Source: Paludibacter sp. (GTDB lineage Bacteria > Bacteroidota > Bacteroidia > Bacteroidales > Paludibacteraceae). From it: DNA of 64,000 bases. The DNA lies in contig JAQUWU010000003.1 of assembly GCA_028692715.1 (NCBI GenBank), forward strand, positions 109,627-173,626. Reading direction: 5' to 3'. Under the pieces are notes generated by a model that worked only from the letters and a program-made list of their open reading frames with translations, was not told the origin of the DNA and searched no databases. The position numbers and the translations under genes are program-made. Shown piece by piece: positions 1 to 9,094 of the stretch. Position 1 is the first letter of the stretch. Every line of letters starts with the position of its first letter.

Positions 1-367
1 AATTTTTTCCTTTTACAAGTTCCTCAAGAATCTTTGTTGCTTCTTTTTCATCTACTTTACTGTAAACCAACATGGGTTTACCTGGAGAATAAACTGTCAT
101 CAAAGGTTCTTCTGCACAAAACCCAAAACAACCTACGGGTTTAAGTTTACAATTGATCTTATTTTCCAGAATATTTTTCTGCAAACTTTTAAAAATAATA
201 TCGGCACCATTTCCAATCCCACAAGTTCCCATTCCAACTAAAATCATCGGGATAGTACCCCCAACCCCTAAAGGGGAGTTTTGGATACATTTATCATAGG
301 CTTTTTTCCAGAAATATAAAGGTGTATTTAAGTACCTTTTTTCAGTTATTTCATCAGGTATGATCAT
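1..367 (-). CDS. NuoF/HydB-like NADH-binding subunit, N-terminal part (partial, runs off window)
   Basis: This is the first 122 codons of a protein that continues past the left edge. It begins at an ATG on the minus strand and reads without stops. The visible part is the thioredoxin-like [2Fe-2S] domain found at the N-terminus of HydB/large NuoF proteins, with cysteines at about residues 49 (GTCGIGNGAD), 73, 80 and 84 (GCFGFC). In the family the rest of the protein carries FMN, NADH and [4Fe-4S] sites and serves a complex I or an electron-bifurcating [FeFe] hydrogenase. The NuoE/HydC-like gene lies 58 bp upstream on the same strand, so the two form an operon. Residues about 30-38 are encoded by a GC-rich palindromic repeat that also occurs between genes in this window, so this segment may be an in-frame insertion. 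Nuo versus Hyd cannot be decided here. Confidence 0.75.
   Translation of the reverse strand, partial: MIIPDEITEKRYLNTPLYFWKKAYDKCIQNSPLGVGGTIPMILVGMGTCGIGNGADIIFKSLQKNILENKINCKLKPVGCFGFCAEEPLMTVYSPGKPMLVYSKVDEKEATKILEELVKGKN
258..280. repeat. Dispersed GC-rich palindrome (CCCC..AACCCCTAAAGGGG type), inside a coding sequence
   Basis: This short repeat is built on CCCCTAAAGGGG. It is read in frame by the NuoF/HydB-like gene as Ser-Pro-Leu-Gly-Val-Gly-Gly. Close relatives occur at about 16424-16472, 24733-24757, 27543-27567, 42887-42909 and 54389-54411, mostly between genes. Confidence 0.75.
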
Positions 368-425
368 AGTATTAGCATTTTATAATTCTAAAATTTGAAA
401 GTCAAGAAAAGAAAGTTGTAACCCT

Positions 426-947
426 TTAGATGACAGAGGATATCTCTTTTACTTTTGAAAGAATTTTCAATAATTTTTGTGAATTTACATTGCTGTAAAT
501 AACCCCATCCACTGCAACAACAGGCGATTGTGCACATTGGCCAAAACAGGCTACTGTTTTGATTGTAAACTCATTATCCGATGTTGTAACAGATTGCTCA
601 GCATCAATTTCACCGGACTTGATGCCAAAAACAGTACTGATTTCATCCAGCAACCCTTTTGAACCTTTGGTGTGACAAGCAGTACCACGACATACAACTA
701 TGGAATGACGCCCTTGTGGTTTCAAATTAAAAAAAGAATAGAATGTAACAACACTATAAACTTGTGTGTATGGAACCTGCATTTTTTGAGAAACAAGTGT
801 GAGTGTGTTTTCGGGAAGGTATTTCAAAGGGTTAGCCTCCTGCACTTCTTCAAGTGTAGTTAACAATGCGCCGGGCTTACCTGCATGTTTCTCAATTATT
901 TCATCGAGAACTGTTTCGGGAATGATAGAATGAATGTGTTTTTCCAT
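426..947 (-). CDS. NuoE/HydC-like [2Fe-2S] thioredoxin-fold subunit
   Basis: This is the 24-kDa-type subunit of complex I or of bifurcating NADH-dependent hydrogenases; it holds one [2Fe-2S] cluster and passes electrons to the NuoF/HydB subunit. The four cluster ligands are visible as C-x4-C (VCRGTACHTKG) and C-x3-C (CFGQC) in the C-terminal half, after a helical N-terminal part with the typical PENTLTLVSQKMQVPYTQVYSVVTFYSFF stretch split by conserved Tyr/Val/Thr residues. Length is 173 residues, normal for the family. An in-frame ATG lies 11 codons upstream (980), but the residues between are Lys/Ile/Asn-rich and unlike family members, so 947 is preferred. It is followed by the NuoF/HydB-like gene with a 58 bp gap. 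The sequence does not say which holoenzyme it serves. Confidence 0.85.
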   Translation of the reverse strand: MEKHIHSIIPETVLDEIIEKHAGKPGALLTTLEEVQEANPLKYLPENTLTLVSQKMQVPYTQVYSVVTFYSFFNLKPQGRHSIVVCRGTACHTKGSKGLLDEISTVFGIKSGEIDAEQSVTTSDNEFTIKTVACFGQCAQSPVVAVDGVIYSNVNSQKLLKILSKVKEISSVI

Positions 948-1175
948 AAATATATTATTTTTATAAATAACAATTTTCAACCAACATCCAAAAAAATTGA
1001 AAGATTAAAATGTACGCAAAAACTTTAACTGCTTTCAAATATAGTTAACGATACAAATATAATATTTAATTACGGAAATATTTCTTTAATTACAAATATT
1101 TTTATTTTTATACAAAAATAAATCATTTCTGTTGAATCAGATCAAAATATATGTGGCATTATTTGTACTGAAAAC

Positions 1176-1210
1176 ATAAAAGGCATCCCCAATCCGAGGA
1201 TACCTTTTAT
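1176..1210 (-). terminator. Rho-independent terminator of the DUF6242-like lipoprotein gene
   Basis: A 13-bp stem (1176-1188 with 1198-1210, one G-U type mismatch) lies 20 bp after the stop codon of the minus-strand gene ending at 1230. Both arms are AT-rich at the base and the hairpin is followed by a T-rich stretch. Confidence 0.7.
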
Positions 1211-1229
1211 GTATATTTTGAAAGATTAT

Positions 1230-2633
1230 TTATTGTAAAAGAAAGCCTTTTCGGTTTAATTTTCCGGTCCAGATATCTGACAAATTCTGTGTAGCAGTTT
1301 TTCCACCAAATAAGAAAATCCTGTTTGAATTAGTAACTTGTTCTGAAGTGTAAGTTATTGTTTCATCATAATCCATTGGATTGAAGACAATGGCAGACGT
1401 GTAGTTTCTAATCAAATATTCTTCAGGAAGGACATTGTAGGCAGTATCGGGTTTATGCCAACTAAAACCTTCATCAATTGAAACCTTGTAATGTGATGTT
1501 AAAACCGTACTATCATTTCGGACTCCAAAAAGGAATAATTTATCGTCGTATGAAATTACTGACGCACCTGTGGCAAGTGTATCGAGCGTTTTATTTTCAA
1601 TACTAAAGTCGATCCAATAAGTACCATTTTCGGTGTTCCAATTCGTTTTCAAGGTGGTTCCGTCAGCACTTTTTCCTCCAATAATCATTGCTTTACTTTT
1701 ACCTGTACGCGATTTAAACGAAATTGATGTAAAATCACTGATTGGAAAATTATATTTAATTTGTTGATTTACTGTCGCATCACTAAATTCACCGTTTATA
1801 CTATTCGCAAAATAATAGTTCTGATCTGAATTTAATTTTACAACTGCACATAAATTACTGTTTAAAGTACACAACAACGAAACAAATGTGTAATCCGTAA
1901 ATTGAACTTTTGGTGTCCAATTTAATCCATCAGCTGATGAATATATTTTATTGTCTGCTGCTGTAACATATATTATGCTTCCGATAATGTTCAGATCACT
2001 AAACGTGCAATTTGAGGGCAAGCCGGTTATTGTTTTGGAACTCCAATCATATCCATTTGCCGAAACATATGCATAATTTGCAGTATTATTTTTCAAATAA
2101 TAAAATACCAAGTCATTAAAATAAACGGCTTTTTGATTTAAAGCATTATGGTTATCAATATTATCACTTACTTTATTCCATATATATAATTCTGAACTTA
2201 CTTGATGAACATTTACTTTTATAGGATATGTTCTCAGATGTATGACGTCGGCAGCATAATTTTTAATTTTCACAACATTCGTAAAATCAATAGTATCAGT
2301 TCCGGTAAGATAAACTGAATCTAACACATCATCATTTTGATAGTAAAGCAATTTGGCACCTGTACTTTGAAAGGTAAAAGTAGGATTCACACTATCGATT
2401 CGGGTTTGATAAGGCAATGAGTCAAGATTTACAATTACCGAATCATCCAACAACTCGTCCCATTCCAATGTAAAATCGGCACTGCTAAGATCTGGTATAC
2501 TATCATTATCAGCAAAAGTAAGCGAAACAAAAGTTGGATTTTCTGAATAGGTTGTATCATCTGTGCTTAAACATGAAGCAAGAAAAATAACTGCAAAAAG
2601 AGGAATAATTAACCTGAATTGTTTGAATTTCAT
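1230..2633 (-). CDS. DUF6242-like surface lipoprotein with beta-propeller repeats
   Basis: A 467-residue secreted lipoprotein. The chosen start gives a signal peptide with a hydrophobic core ending in LASC, a lipobox, followed by Leu-Ser-Thr-Asp-Asp; an ATG 12 codons upstream would put charged residues before it and is rejected. Residues about 25-150 (PTFVSLTFADNDSIPDL; DSLPYQTRIDS) match the conserved first domain of the Bacteroidota family DUF6242 as I remember it. The rest has repeated 'DGLNW', 'NGYDW' and 'SIDEGFSWHK' segments separated by hydrophobic strands, typical of sialidase/BNR-like propeller blades. The C-terminus ends FLFGGKTATQNLSDIWTGKL, Kelch-like. Function is unknown; a binding role at the outer membrane is inferred. 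It is flanked by a terminator downstream and stands alone. Confidence 0.7.
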   Translation of the reverse strand: MKFKQFRLIIPLFAVIFLASCLSTDDTTYSENPTFVSLTFADNDSIPDLSSADFTLEWDELLDDSVIVNLDSLPYQTRIDSVNPTFTFQSTGAKLLYYQNDDVLDSVYLTGTDTIDFTNVVKIKNYAADVIHLRTYPIKVNVHQVSSELYIWNKVSDNIDNHNALNQKAVYFNDLVFYYLKNNTANYAYVSANGYDWSSKTITGLPSNCTFSDLNIIGSIIYVTAADNKIYSSADGLNWTPKVQFTDYTFVSLLCTLNSNLCAVVKLNSDQNYYFANSINGEFSDATVNQQIKYNFPISDFTSISFKSRTGKSKAMIIGGKSADGTTLKTNWNTENGTYWIDFSIENKTLDTLATGASVISYDDKLFLFGVRNDSTVLTSHYKVSIDEGFSWHKPDTAYNVLPEEYLIRNYTSAIVFNPMDYDETITYTSEQVTNSNRIFLFGGKTATQNLSDIWTGKLNRKGFLLQ

Positions 2634-2772
2634 ATTGACATTTTTTTGAACGGACAAAGTTAAAAACATTTTGACTCTTTTAAACGGGTTCTTCTAAGTT
2701 TTATTATTTTTTATAATTAAAAGACATGTTGTATTAGAAAATTTAGCTGAAATATTCTCATTGCAGGAATTA

Positions 2773-3534
2773 TTATTGAATTTCAACCATTACCGGACAA
2801 TGATCAGAATGAACAGCATCCGAAAGAATAGCCGCATTTACAAGTTTCGGTTTCAAAGTATCTGTCACCCAATGATAATCAATCCGCCATCCGGCATTTC
2901 GGTAACGTGCACCACCCCTATAACTCCACCAACTGTATTTCTCCGCACTTTTATCAAATTCTCGGAACGAATCCACCATTCCTGATGCTTCATATTGGTC
3001 GAGCCACTCGCGTTCTTCCGGTAAAAATCCTGAAACTCCGTTTTGACGTTCGGGATGATTAATATCAATTGGTTTATGACAAATATTATAGTCACCACAA
3101 ATAATCAAATTTGGACGGCTTTTGCGAAGTTCTGTAACAAAGGGTAGAAATGCAGACAGAAAATCCATTTTAAATGCCTGACGTTCATCACCGGATGAAC
3201 CTGAAGGTACATAAACACTGATAATTGACAAATCACCAAAGTCAGCTCGGATAACACGACCTTCGAAATCGTAACGGGGATGATTCATGCCAATCACCAC
3301 ATTATCAGGAGCTTTTTTTGTCAGTATTGCCACGCCACTATAGCCTTTTTTTACGGCCGAATGAGCGTAAGTTGTATAACCCATTTCGGCAAAAAGCATA
3401 GTGTCAATCTGTTCGGGTTGAGCTTTTGTTTCCTGAAGACAAAGTACATCAGGATCTTCTTCTTTCATCCAACCCGTAAAATTTTTGGTCAGTGCTGCAC
3501 GAATGCCATTTACATTGTATGAGATAATTTTCAT
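2773..3534 (-). CDS. xth: Exodeoxyribonuclease III (AP endonuclease)
   Basis: A DNA repair enzyme that cuts the backbone 5' to abasic sites and degrades 3' ends of duplex DNA, acting in base excision repair in the cytoplasm. The 253-residue protein has all family motifs: NVNGIRAA at the N-terminus, the metal-binding Glu in [16 protein letters not shown] with the catalytic Asp-x-Asn, the [19 protein letters not shown] segment, and the C-terminal SDHCPVM with the catalytic Asp-His. The start ATG overlaps the stop codon of the upstream ABC ATPase gene as ATGA, so the two are translationally coupled. Length is normal. Confidence 0.95.
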   Translation of the reverse strand: MKIISYNVNGIRAALTKNFTGWMKEEDPDVLCLQETKAQPEQIDTMLFAEMGYTTYAHSAVKKGYSGVAILTKKAPDNVVIGMNHPRYDFEGRVIRADFGDLSIISVYVPSGSSGDERQAFKMDFLSAFLPFVTELRKSRPNLIICGDYNICHKPIDINHPERQNGVSGFLPEEREWLDQYEASGMVDSFREFDKSAEKYSWWSYRGGARYRNAGWRIDYHWVTDTLKPKLVNAAILSDAVHSDHCPVMVEIQ

Positions 3535-4289
3535 TGGTTTACTTTTTTAACTTGTTTAAACAATTCTGACGCAAACACAAAATCGTTTAGCGCATCATTA
3601 TCAACATGAAAAATGTCATCTTTGTTCCCTTGCCACGCTTTTACTCCCTTTTCGATAAAAATAATATTTTCACCAATTTCCATTACTGAGTTCATATCGT
3701 GAGAGTTAATAATGGTTGTGATATCAAATTCATGAGTAATCTCATTGATCAACTTATCAATAATCAGCGAGGTTTTCGGGTCGAGGCCGGAATTTGGTTC
3801 ATCGCAGAAAAGGTATTTCGGTTGTAGAGCAATGGCACGGGCAATAGCAACACGTTTTTGCATCCCTCCACTAATTTCGGACGGTGCTAAACCATAAGCT
3901 TTTTCTTCAAGATTTACATGTTTCAAACAAAAACGAGCACGTTCAATCATTTCCTCCCGGTTAGTTTGAGCAAACATTTCGAGTGGATACATCACGTTTT
4001 CCAACACCGTCAATGAATCGAAAAGTGCCGAACCCTGAAAAAGCATTCCAACCTCTTTCCGCAAAACGCGAATATCACGCATATGCATATCGGGCAAATT
4101 ACGGCCATCATATTCAATCCGTCCGTTATCAATCCGATGAAGTCCAATGATACTTTTCATCAAAACCGTTTTTCCTGAACCACTCTGACCAATAATCATA
4201 TTCGTTTTCCCTGTTTCAAAAACAGCAGAAACATTTTTCAAAACATGATTCGTATCAAAGGATTTATCTACATTTTTTACTTCTATCAT
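3531..4289 (-). CDS. ABC transporter ATP-binding protein, MlaF-like
   Basis: This is the ATPase of an MlaFE-type lipid transporter, which in the family drives phospholipid movement between inner and outer membranes. The 252-residue protein has Walker A (GQSGSGKT, residues 34-41), a Q-loop (FQGSALF), the signature [10 protein letters not shown] (about 137-146), Walker [14 protein letters not shown] (about 159-171) and the switch His in NSHDM. The [13 protein letters not shown] stretch is characteristic of the MlaF/Ttg2A branch. The permease gene is upstream on the same strand, unusually separated by about 200 bp holding a heptamer repeat; xth overlaps its 3' end by 4 bp. An MCE-domain (MlaD) partner is not in the window. 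Confidence 0.9.
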   Translation of the reverse strand: MIEVKNVDKSFDTNHVLKNVSAVFETGKTNMIIGQSGSGKTVLMKSIIGLHRIDNGRIEYDGRNLPDMHMRDIRVLRKEVGMLFQGSALFDSLTVLENVMYPLEMFAQTNREEMIERARFCLKHVNLEEKAYGLAPSEISGGMQKRVAIARAIALQPKYLFCDEPNSGLDPKTSLIIDKLINEITHEFDITTIINSHDMNSVMEIGENIIFIEKGVKAWQGNKDDIFHVDNDALNDFVFASELFKQVKKVNQ

Positions 4290-4392
4290 TTCAGGGAGAA
4301 AGTTTTTAAAGTTCTTAGAGTTTGTAAGGTTTATAAAGTCTGTAAAGTTATAAAGGATAGATAATGTTACAATTTTTTTCAGTTTACGACTA

Positions 4393-4481
4393 ACTGTTTA
4401 CTGCTTACTGTTTACTGTTTACTGTTTACTGCTTACTGCTTACTGCTTACTGTTTACTGCTTACTGCTTACTGTTTGCTGC
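4393..4481. repeat. Tandem heptamer repeat (YTTACTG), about 12-13 units
   Basis: A run of near-perfect 7-bp units, TTTACTG or CTTACTG, fills most of the gap between the MlaE- and MlaF-like genes. It is preceded by a degenerate stretch of 'gtttataaag'-like words at about 4310-4350. The same heptamer in the opposite orientation occurs after purH at 7958-8017. Confidence 0.9.
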
Positions 4482-4488
4482 TTCTTCA

Positions 4489-5229
4489 TTAGTTCAACAT
4501 AATTTTTGTAATCAAAATATTGAAAAACAGAATCAAAATGCTTCCGTTTACAACTGCATTTGTACTAGCTTTACCCACATCCAATGCTCCTCCATAAGCA
4601 TAATATCCATAATATGCAGCAACAGAAGAAATTATAAACGCAAAAATCATTGATTTAAATATGGAATAGTAAATATAATAGGGTATAAATGCATATTGAA
4701 TACCAATGAGATAATCGCCAGTAGTTAATATGTCAGTCAAAACCCCTACAAAATACCCGCCTGTTAATCCTAATCCCATACTAAAAATCACCAAAAACGG
4801 CATCATAACAACAAAAGCTACAATTTTGGGAAGGATTAGATAATTTGCCGAATTAACTCCCATAATTTCAAGGGCATCAATTTGTTCGGTAATGCGCATA
4901 GTTCCTATTTCGGATGCAATATTTGAGCCCACTTTACCGGCCAAGATAAGACATAAAATGGTGGAAGAGAATTCGAGTAATAAAGTATCACGGGTTACCA
5001 AACCAGTTGTGTAAACCGGCAATAATGGATTTGAAGTGTTCAGTTTGGTTTGCATTGTCATAATGAAACCGATAAATACTGAAATAATTGCAACAATAGG
5101 CAAAGACTGCAACCCCAGTTTCTCCAGTTCTTTTGGAAATTGTCGGAAAAACATTTTCCAACGGTCAGGGAGTACGAAAACCCGTTGCATCAATAAAAAA
5201 AACCTACCGGTTTCGCTAATTAAACTCAT
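4489..5229 (-). CDS. ABC transporter permease, MlaE-like
   Basis: This is the membrane subunit of an MlaFE-type lipid transporter. The 246-residue protein has the short amphipathic N-terminal segment (RVFVLPDRWKMFFRQF) that in the family lies along the inner membrane, then about five membrane helices. The conserved cytoplasmic loop GKVGSNIASEIGTMRITEQIDALEIMGVNS, the family hallmark that contacts the ATPase, is present. The end GALDVGKASTNAVVNGSILILFFNILITKIML is also typical. It is the first gene of a minus-strand operon with the MlaF-like ATPase and xth. A good Bacteroidota -7 element (TATATTTG) sits on the minus strand at 5308-5301, giving a leader of about 70 nt. Confidence 0.9.
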   Translation of the reverse strand: MSLISETGRFFLLMQRVFVLPDRWKMFFRQFPKELEKLGLQSLPIVAIISVFIGFIMTMQTKLNTSNPLLPVYTTGLVTRDTLLLEFSSTILCLILAGKVGSNIASEIGTMRITEQIDALEIMGVNSANYLILPKIVAFVVMMPFLVIFSMGLGLTGGYFVGVLTDILTTGDYLIGIQYAFIPYYIYYSIFKSMIFAFIISSVAAYYGYYAYGGALDVGKASTNAVVNGSILILFFNILITKIMLN

Positions 5230-5346
5230 GATTTATAGTGATAAACGATTAATTACATTGAAATAAAAATGGATCTATTCAATTCTTTTTTATGAATTTG
5301 CAAATATACTCTTTTTTTGAATAACAGAAAACCCGTACATTGGAAC

Positions 5347-5384
5347 AAAAAAGAGAAACCCGCACTTGCGAATTTCTCTTTTTT
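5347..5384 (-). terminator. Rho-independent terminator of rplS
   Basis: An AAAAAAGAGAAA...TTTCTCTTTTTT hairpin lies directly after the L19 stop codon on the minus strand: a stem of about 12 bp with a short GC-containing loop region, followed by T residues. The symmetric A/T tails could make it work in both directions. Confidence 0.85.
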
Positions 5385-5406
5385 ATTTCTTTTGGAAAGA
5401 ATACGA

Positions 5407-5754
5407 TTACACGCGTCTTTCTTTGATACGAGCTTTTTTACCGGTAAGTGCACGTAAATAATACAATTTAGCGCGACGTACTTTACCACGTTTGTTAACG
5501 GTAATACTTTCAATAAACGGAGAATCCATTGGAAAAATACGTTCAACACCTATATTTCCTGATATTTTACGGACAGTAAAACGTTTTTTGTTTTCGTGAC
5601 CAACGATTTTGAGTACATCGCCTCGAAATTCCTGAATACGTTCTTTGCTACCCTCTTTAATACGGTAAGCTACTGTTACAGTATCTCCGGCTTTGAACAC
5701 TGGATGACTTTGTTCAACCAGAAATGCTTGTTCTGCAATTTTAATTAAGTCCAT
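5407..5754 (-). CDS. rplS: Large ribosomal subunit protein bL19
   Basis: A structural protein of the 50S subunit, located at the subunit interface near L14. The 115-residue protein has the family signature [28 protein letters not shown], with the conserved Gly-Val-Glu-Arg-Phe-Pro pattern, and the basic C-terminus [25 protein letters not shown]. It is transcribed alone, with a strong promoter upstream and a terminator straight after the stop. It is not next to trmD or rimM, as is usual in Bacteroidota. Confidence 0.97.
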   Translation of the reverse strand: MDLIKIAEQAFLVEQSHPVFKAGDTVTVAYRIKEGSKERIQEFRGDVLKIVGHENKKRFTVRKISGNIGVERIFPMDSPFIESITVNKRGKVRRAKLYYLRALTGKKARIKERRV

Positions 5755-5838
5755 TATTGCTGTTTGTTTAAATAAATATTATGCGCAATATTCACAGACC
5801 TCACTTATTCTGTCAGAGATTACGCTAAAATTGGACTG

Positions 5839-5869
5839 CAAAAGTACTGCTTTTTTTTAGTCCGGCAAA
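5839..5869 (-). promoter_or_regulatory. Bacteroidota-type promoter of rplS
   Basis: On the minus strand a TTTG (-33) at 5869-5866 is followed after 19 nt by TACTTTTG (-7) at 5846-5839. This matches the TTTG / TAnnTTTG consensus of the primary sigma factor of this phylum. The start codon lies about 80 nt downstream. Confidence 0.8.
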
Positions 5870-6370
5870 TAAATTACTCACATTTTTATACATTTCCGAT
5901 TTTGTATCAATATTAATTCACTTTTATCCAATTAATTTCAATAAAAATGAAAGAAAATTGACTCATTTAAATTCATAAAAACATTCCGGAAGAACTCTTT
6001 CAGAATAGATTGATTTTAATGATTATACGCAGAGTGTTCTGATTTAAAGTCCGGACAAGAATTGATATAAATTATTGATTCAAATCAGATTTTTTTATTA
6101 CTAAAAAACTATGAATCATGAATTTATTCGAACCAACTTTTAACGACCAAAGGAGATAATTCTCACTAAAATATATGATTATAATTTGTGGAAATTCATA
6201 TAATTCGTGGACAAAAAGATTTGTTTTGATTATTAAACAATCAACCTGTTAATTGCTTCAGGAGCTTACGTGGAGAAACATTTTGATTTTTATGTTTTTA
6301 TATTTAAAAGTTCATTTTATAATCAACTAATTAAAATTGCTTTGTATTCAAAATCAATCTTATTTATGTG
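5870..6370. other. Gene-free stretch between rplS and purH promoters
   Basis: About 500 bp of very AT-rich DNA without a supportable gene. It includes one copy of a dispersed 'aattcatataattcgtgga' phrase near 6190-6212, related to a longer inverted repeat at about 46480-46545. Nothing else was recognised. Confidence 0.6.
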
Positions 6371-6401
6371 TTGATAAAATAACTATTTTTTTGTAGCTTT
6401 G
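6371..6401 (+). promoter_or_regulatory. Bacteroidota-type promoter of purH
   Basis: TTG at 6371-6373 and TAGCTTTG at 6394-6401 are separated by 20 nt. They lie 29 bp before the purH start codon, giving a leader of about 20-25 nt. Confidence 0.8.
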
Positions 6402-6430
6402 CATCCCATAAATCAAAGTAAAAAAGGGAA

Positions 6431-7951
6431 ATGGAAAAAAAGAGAATTAAAAGGGCATTAGTATCTGTTTATCACAAAGATAACCTTGATGTTATTATTC
6501 AAAAACTACATGCCGAAGGAGTAGAATTTATCTCTACCGGCGGTACTCAATCGTTTATCGAATCGCTTGACATTCCGTGTAGTGCAGTAGAAGATTTAAC
6601 CGGTTATCCCTCAATTCTGGGCGGAAGAGTTAAAACATTGCACCCAAAAATTTTTGGAGGAATACTTAACCGCCGTGATTTAGAGTTGGATAAGCAGCAA
6701 ATTGCCGAATATGAAATTCCTGAAATTGACCTTGTAATTGTTGATTTATATCCTTTTGAAGCTACTGTTGCTGCAGGGGCCGATGAAGCAACAACGATAG
6801 AAAAAATTGACATCGGTGGCATTGCGTTAATTCGTGCAGCAGCCAAAAACTACAACGATGTCGTAATTGTGGCTTCGCAAGATCAATACAAACCGTTATT
6901 AGAAATTATTAGTGCTAACGGAGCCGAGACTTCGATTGAAGAACGGCGTTGGTTTGCAAAAGAAGCATTTGCAGTATCATCTCACTACGATTCAGCTATT
7001 TTCAATTATTTTGACGGACAGGGAAAAAGTGCTTTCCGTTATAGCGAAAACAATTCAAAATTACTTCGTTACGGCGAAAACCCTCATCAAAGTGGAGTAT
7101 TTTTTGGAAAGTTCGACGAAATGTTCGAACAACTACAAGGAAAAGAAATCTCGTACAATAACTTACTTGACATTGATGCTGCCGTTAATTTGATCAATGA
7201 TTTTGACGATATAACATTTGCTATTCTAAAACATAACAATGCCTGTGGAATTGCTTCCCGTCCTGTTTTAGTTGAAGCATGGAATGATGCATTAGCCGGC
7301 GATCCTGTTTCTGCATTCGGTGGTGTATTAATAACCAATGCCATTATCGACAAAGCAACAGCTGAAGAGATGACTAAAATTTTCTTCGAAGTGGTAATTG
7401 CTCCCGATTACGATTTGGAAGCAATTGAAATCCTTAGCCAAAAGAAAAACAGAATTATTTTAATTTTGAAAAACGCAAAAATCAAAGCACTACAATTCCG
7501 TTCGTTATTGAATGGTGTTTTGATGCAAGATAAAGACACTCATACTGAAGTGGCTGAAAACTTAACCGTAGTAACTGAAAACGCTCCTACAGCTGAAGAA
7601 ATTGAAGATCTGCTTTTTGCCAATAAAATTGTGAAACATACTAAATCGAATGCAATTGTTTTAGCAAAAAACAAACAATTGTGTGCGAGTGGCGTTGGTC
7701 AAACTTCACGGGTTGATGCATTAACACATGCTATTGAAAAAGCTGATTCATTCAAAATGGACTTGAAAGGAGCAGTTATGGCTTCCGATGCATTTTTCCC
7801 ATTTCCTGACTGCGTACAAATAGCTTTCGAAGCCGGAATTACATCGGTAATTCAACCGGGTGGTTCTATCAACGATAAACTTTCGATTGAATCGTGCAAC
7901 GAAAATGGCGTATCAATGGTAACAACCGGAATCCGTCATTTTAAACACTAA
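6431..7951 (+). CDS. purH: Bifunctional AICAR transformylase / IMP cyclohydrolase
   Basis: This enzyme catalyses the last two steps of IMP synthesis: formyl transfer from 10-formyl-THF to AICAR, then ring closure. The 506-residue protein has the N-terminal cyclohydrolase domain (VYHKDN, FISTGGT, PSILGGRVKTLHPKIFGGIL, IDIGGIALIRAAAKN) and the C-terminal transformylase domain (RYGENPHQ, the catalytic Lys-His in KHNNACG, GDPVSAFGG, SDAFFPFPD, IQPGGSIND). Length and motif order are normal. It has its own promoter and is followed, after a 115 bp gap with a heptamer repeat, by the mreB operon. Confidence 0.97.
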   Translation: MEKKRIKRALVSVYHKDNLDVIIQKLHAEGVEFISTGGTQSFIESLDIPCSAVEDLTGYPSILGGRVKTLHPKIFGGILNRRDLELDKQQIAEYEIPEIDLVIVDLYPFEATVAAGADEATTIEKIDIGGIALIRAAAKNYNDVVIVASQDQYKPLLEIISANGAETSIEERRWFAKEAFAVSSHYDSAIFNYFDGQGKSAFRYSENNSKLLRYGENPHQSGVFFGKFDEMFEQLQGKEISYNNLLDIDAAVNLINDFDDITFAILKHNNACGIASRPVLVEAWNDALAGDPVSAFGGVLITNAIIDKATAEEMTKIFFEVVIAPDYDLEAIEILSQKKNRIILILKNAKIKALQFRSLLNGVLMQDKDTHTEVAENLTVVTENAPTAEEIEDLLFANKIVKHTKSNAIVLAKNKQLCASGVGQTSRVDALTHAIEKADSFKMDLKGAVMASDAFFPFPDCVQIAFEAGITSVIQPGGSINDKLSIESCNENGVSMVTTGIRHFKH

Positions 7952-7957
7952 TTACAA

Positions 7958-8017
7958 CAGTGATCAGTGATCAGTAAACAGTGAACAGTGAACAGTAAAC
8001 AGTGATCAGTAAGCAGT
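7958..8017. repeat. Tandem heptamer repeat (CAGTRAN), about 8-9 units
   Basis: Units CAGTGAT, CAGTAAA, CAGTGAA and CAGTAAG follow one another after the purH stop codon. They are the reverse complement of the heptamer array at 4393-4481. A 'ctttataaactttcaaac' stretch follows, resembling the words beside the first array. Confidence 0.85.
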
Positions 8018-8066
8018 TGCATGACTTTTTAACTATAAAAACTTTATAAACTTTCAAACTCAAGAT

Positions 8067-9086
8067 ATGGGACTATTTTCATTTACACAAGAAATAGCGA
8101 TTGACTTAGGAACTGCAAATACCATTATCATACATAATGATAAAATTGTGGTAGACGAGCCATCGGTAGTTGCCTTGGACAAACGTACTGATAAACTGAT
8201 TGCTATTGGTGAAAAAGCACGTCAAATGCAGGGAAAAGAAAACGAAGGAATTCGTACCGTTCGTCCTTTGCGCGATGGTGTGATAGCCGATTTCTATGCT
8301 GCTGAATTATTGATTCGTGGCTTAATAAAAATGATTCCTACAAAGAATCATCTTTTCTCACCTACATTAAAAATGGTGGTTTGTATCCCATCAGGAAGTA
8401 CCGAGGTGGAAATTCGTGCGGTACGTGACTCGTCGGAACACGCCGGTGGTCGTGAAGTGTATATGATTTATGAGCCTATGGCTGCAGCAATCGGTATTGG
8501 CATTGATGTAGAAGCACCCAACGGCTGTATGATTGTTGATATTGGTGGTGGTACCACTGAAATAGCCGTTATTTCGCTGGGCGGTATCGTATCAAATAAA
8601 TCGATTCGTATTGCAGGTGATGATTTAACAGTGGACATTGTTGAATACATGGGACGCATGCACAATATTAAAGTAGGAGAACGTACTGCTGAATTAATCA
8701 AAATAAATGTTGGTGCTGCATTGACCGATTTGGAAGATGCCCCTGAAGATTATATAGTTCACGGACCAAACCGCATGACAGCTTTACCAATGCAGGTGCC
8801 AGTTTCTTATCAGGAAATTGCACATTGCCTTGAAAAATCTATTTCGAAAGTGGAAGCAGCCATCCTGAGTGCATTAGAACAAACGCCTCCCGAATTATAT
8901 GCGGATATCGTTCAACGTGGAATTTATCTTGCCGGTGGTGGTGCATTATTGCGCGGTCTTGATAAACGTTTGACCGACAAACTAAATATTCAATTTCATA
9001 TTGCTGAAGATCCATTGCGCGCAGTAGCCCGTGGCACTGGAATTGCATTAAAGAACGTTGATAAATTTTCGTTCCTTATACGATAA
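8067..9086 (+). CDS. mreB: Rod-shape-determining actin homolog MreB
   Basis: A cytoplasmic actin-like ATPase that forms membrane-bound filaments and guides lateral cell-wall synthesis. The 339-residue protein has phosphate-1 IDLGTANT, phosphate-2 MIVDIGGGTTEIAVISLGG and the adenosine motif LAGGGALLRGLD. The amphipathic N-terminus MGLFSF is typical of MreB. It heads the plus-strand cluster mreB-mreC-mreD-mrdA-rodA. No promoter of its own was found in the 115 bp after purH, so it may be read from the purH promoter. A perfect hairpin follows the stop codon and separates it from mreC. Confidence 0.97.
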   Translation: MGLFSFTQEIAIDLGTANTIIIHNDKIVVDEPSVVALDKRTDKLIAIGEKARQMQGKENEGIRTVRPLRDGVIADFYAAELLIRGLIKMIPTKNHLFSPTLKMVVCIPSGSTEVEIRAVRDSSEHAGGREVYMIYEPMAAAIGIGIDVEAPNGCMIVDIGGGTTEIAVISLGGIVSNKSIRIAGDDLTVDIVEYMGRMHNIKVGERTAELIKINVGAALTDLEDAPEDYIVHGPNRMTALPMQVPVSYQEIAHCLEKSISKVEAAILSALEQTPPELYADIVQRGIYLAGGGALLRGLDKRLTDKLNIQFHIAEDPLRAVARGTGIALKNVDKFSFLIR

Positions 9087-9094
9087 CTTTTAGA

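Noticed and set aside
4393-4481. CRISPR-like or origin iteron array
   Set aside because: The 7-bp unit is too short and has no spacers, and there is no replication gene nearby. A simple tandem repeat explains it.
5870-6370. Possible small RNA or lost gene between rplS and purH
   Set aside because: No structure, conserved motif or terminator could be found; it is only AT-rich with one repeat phrase.
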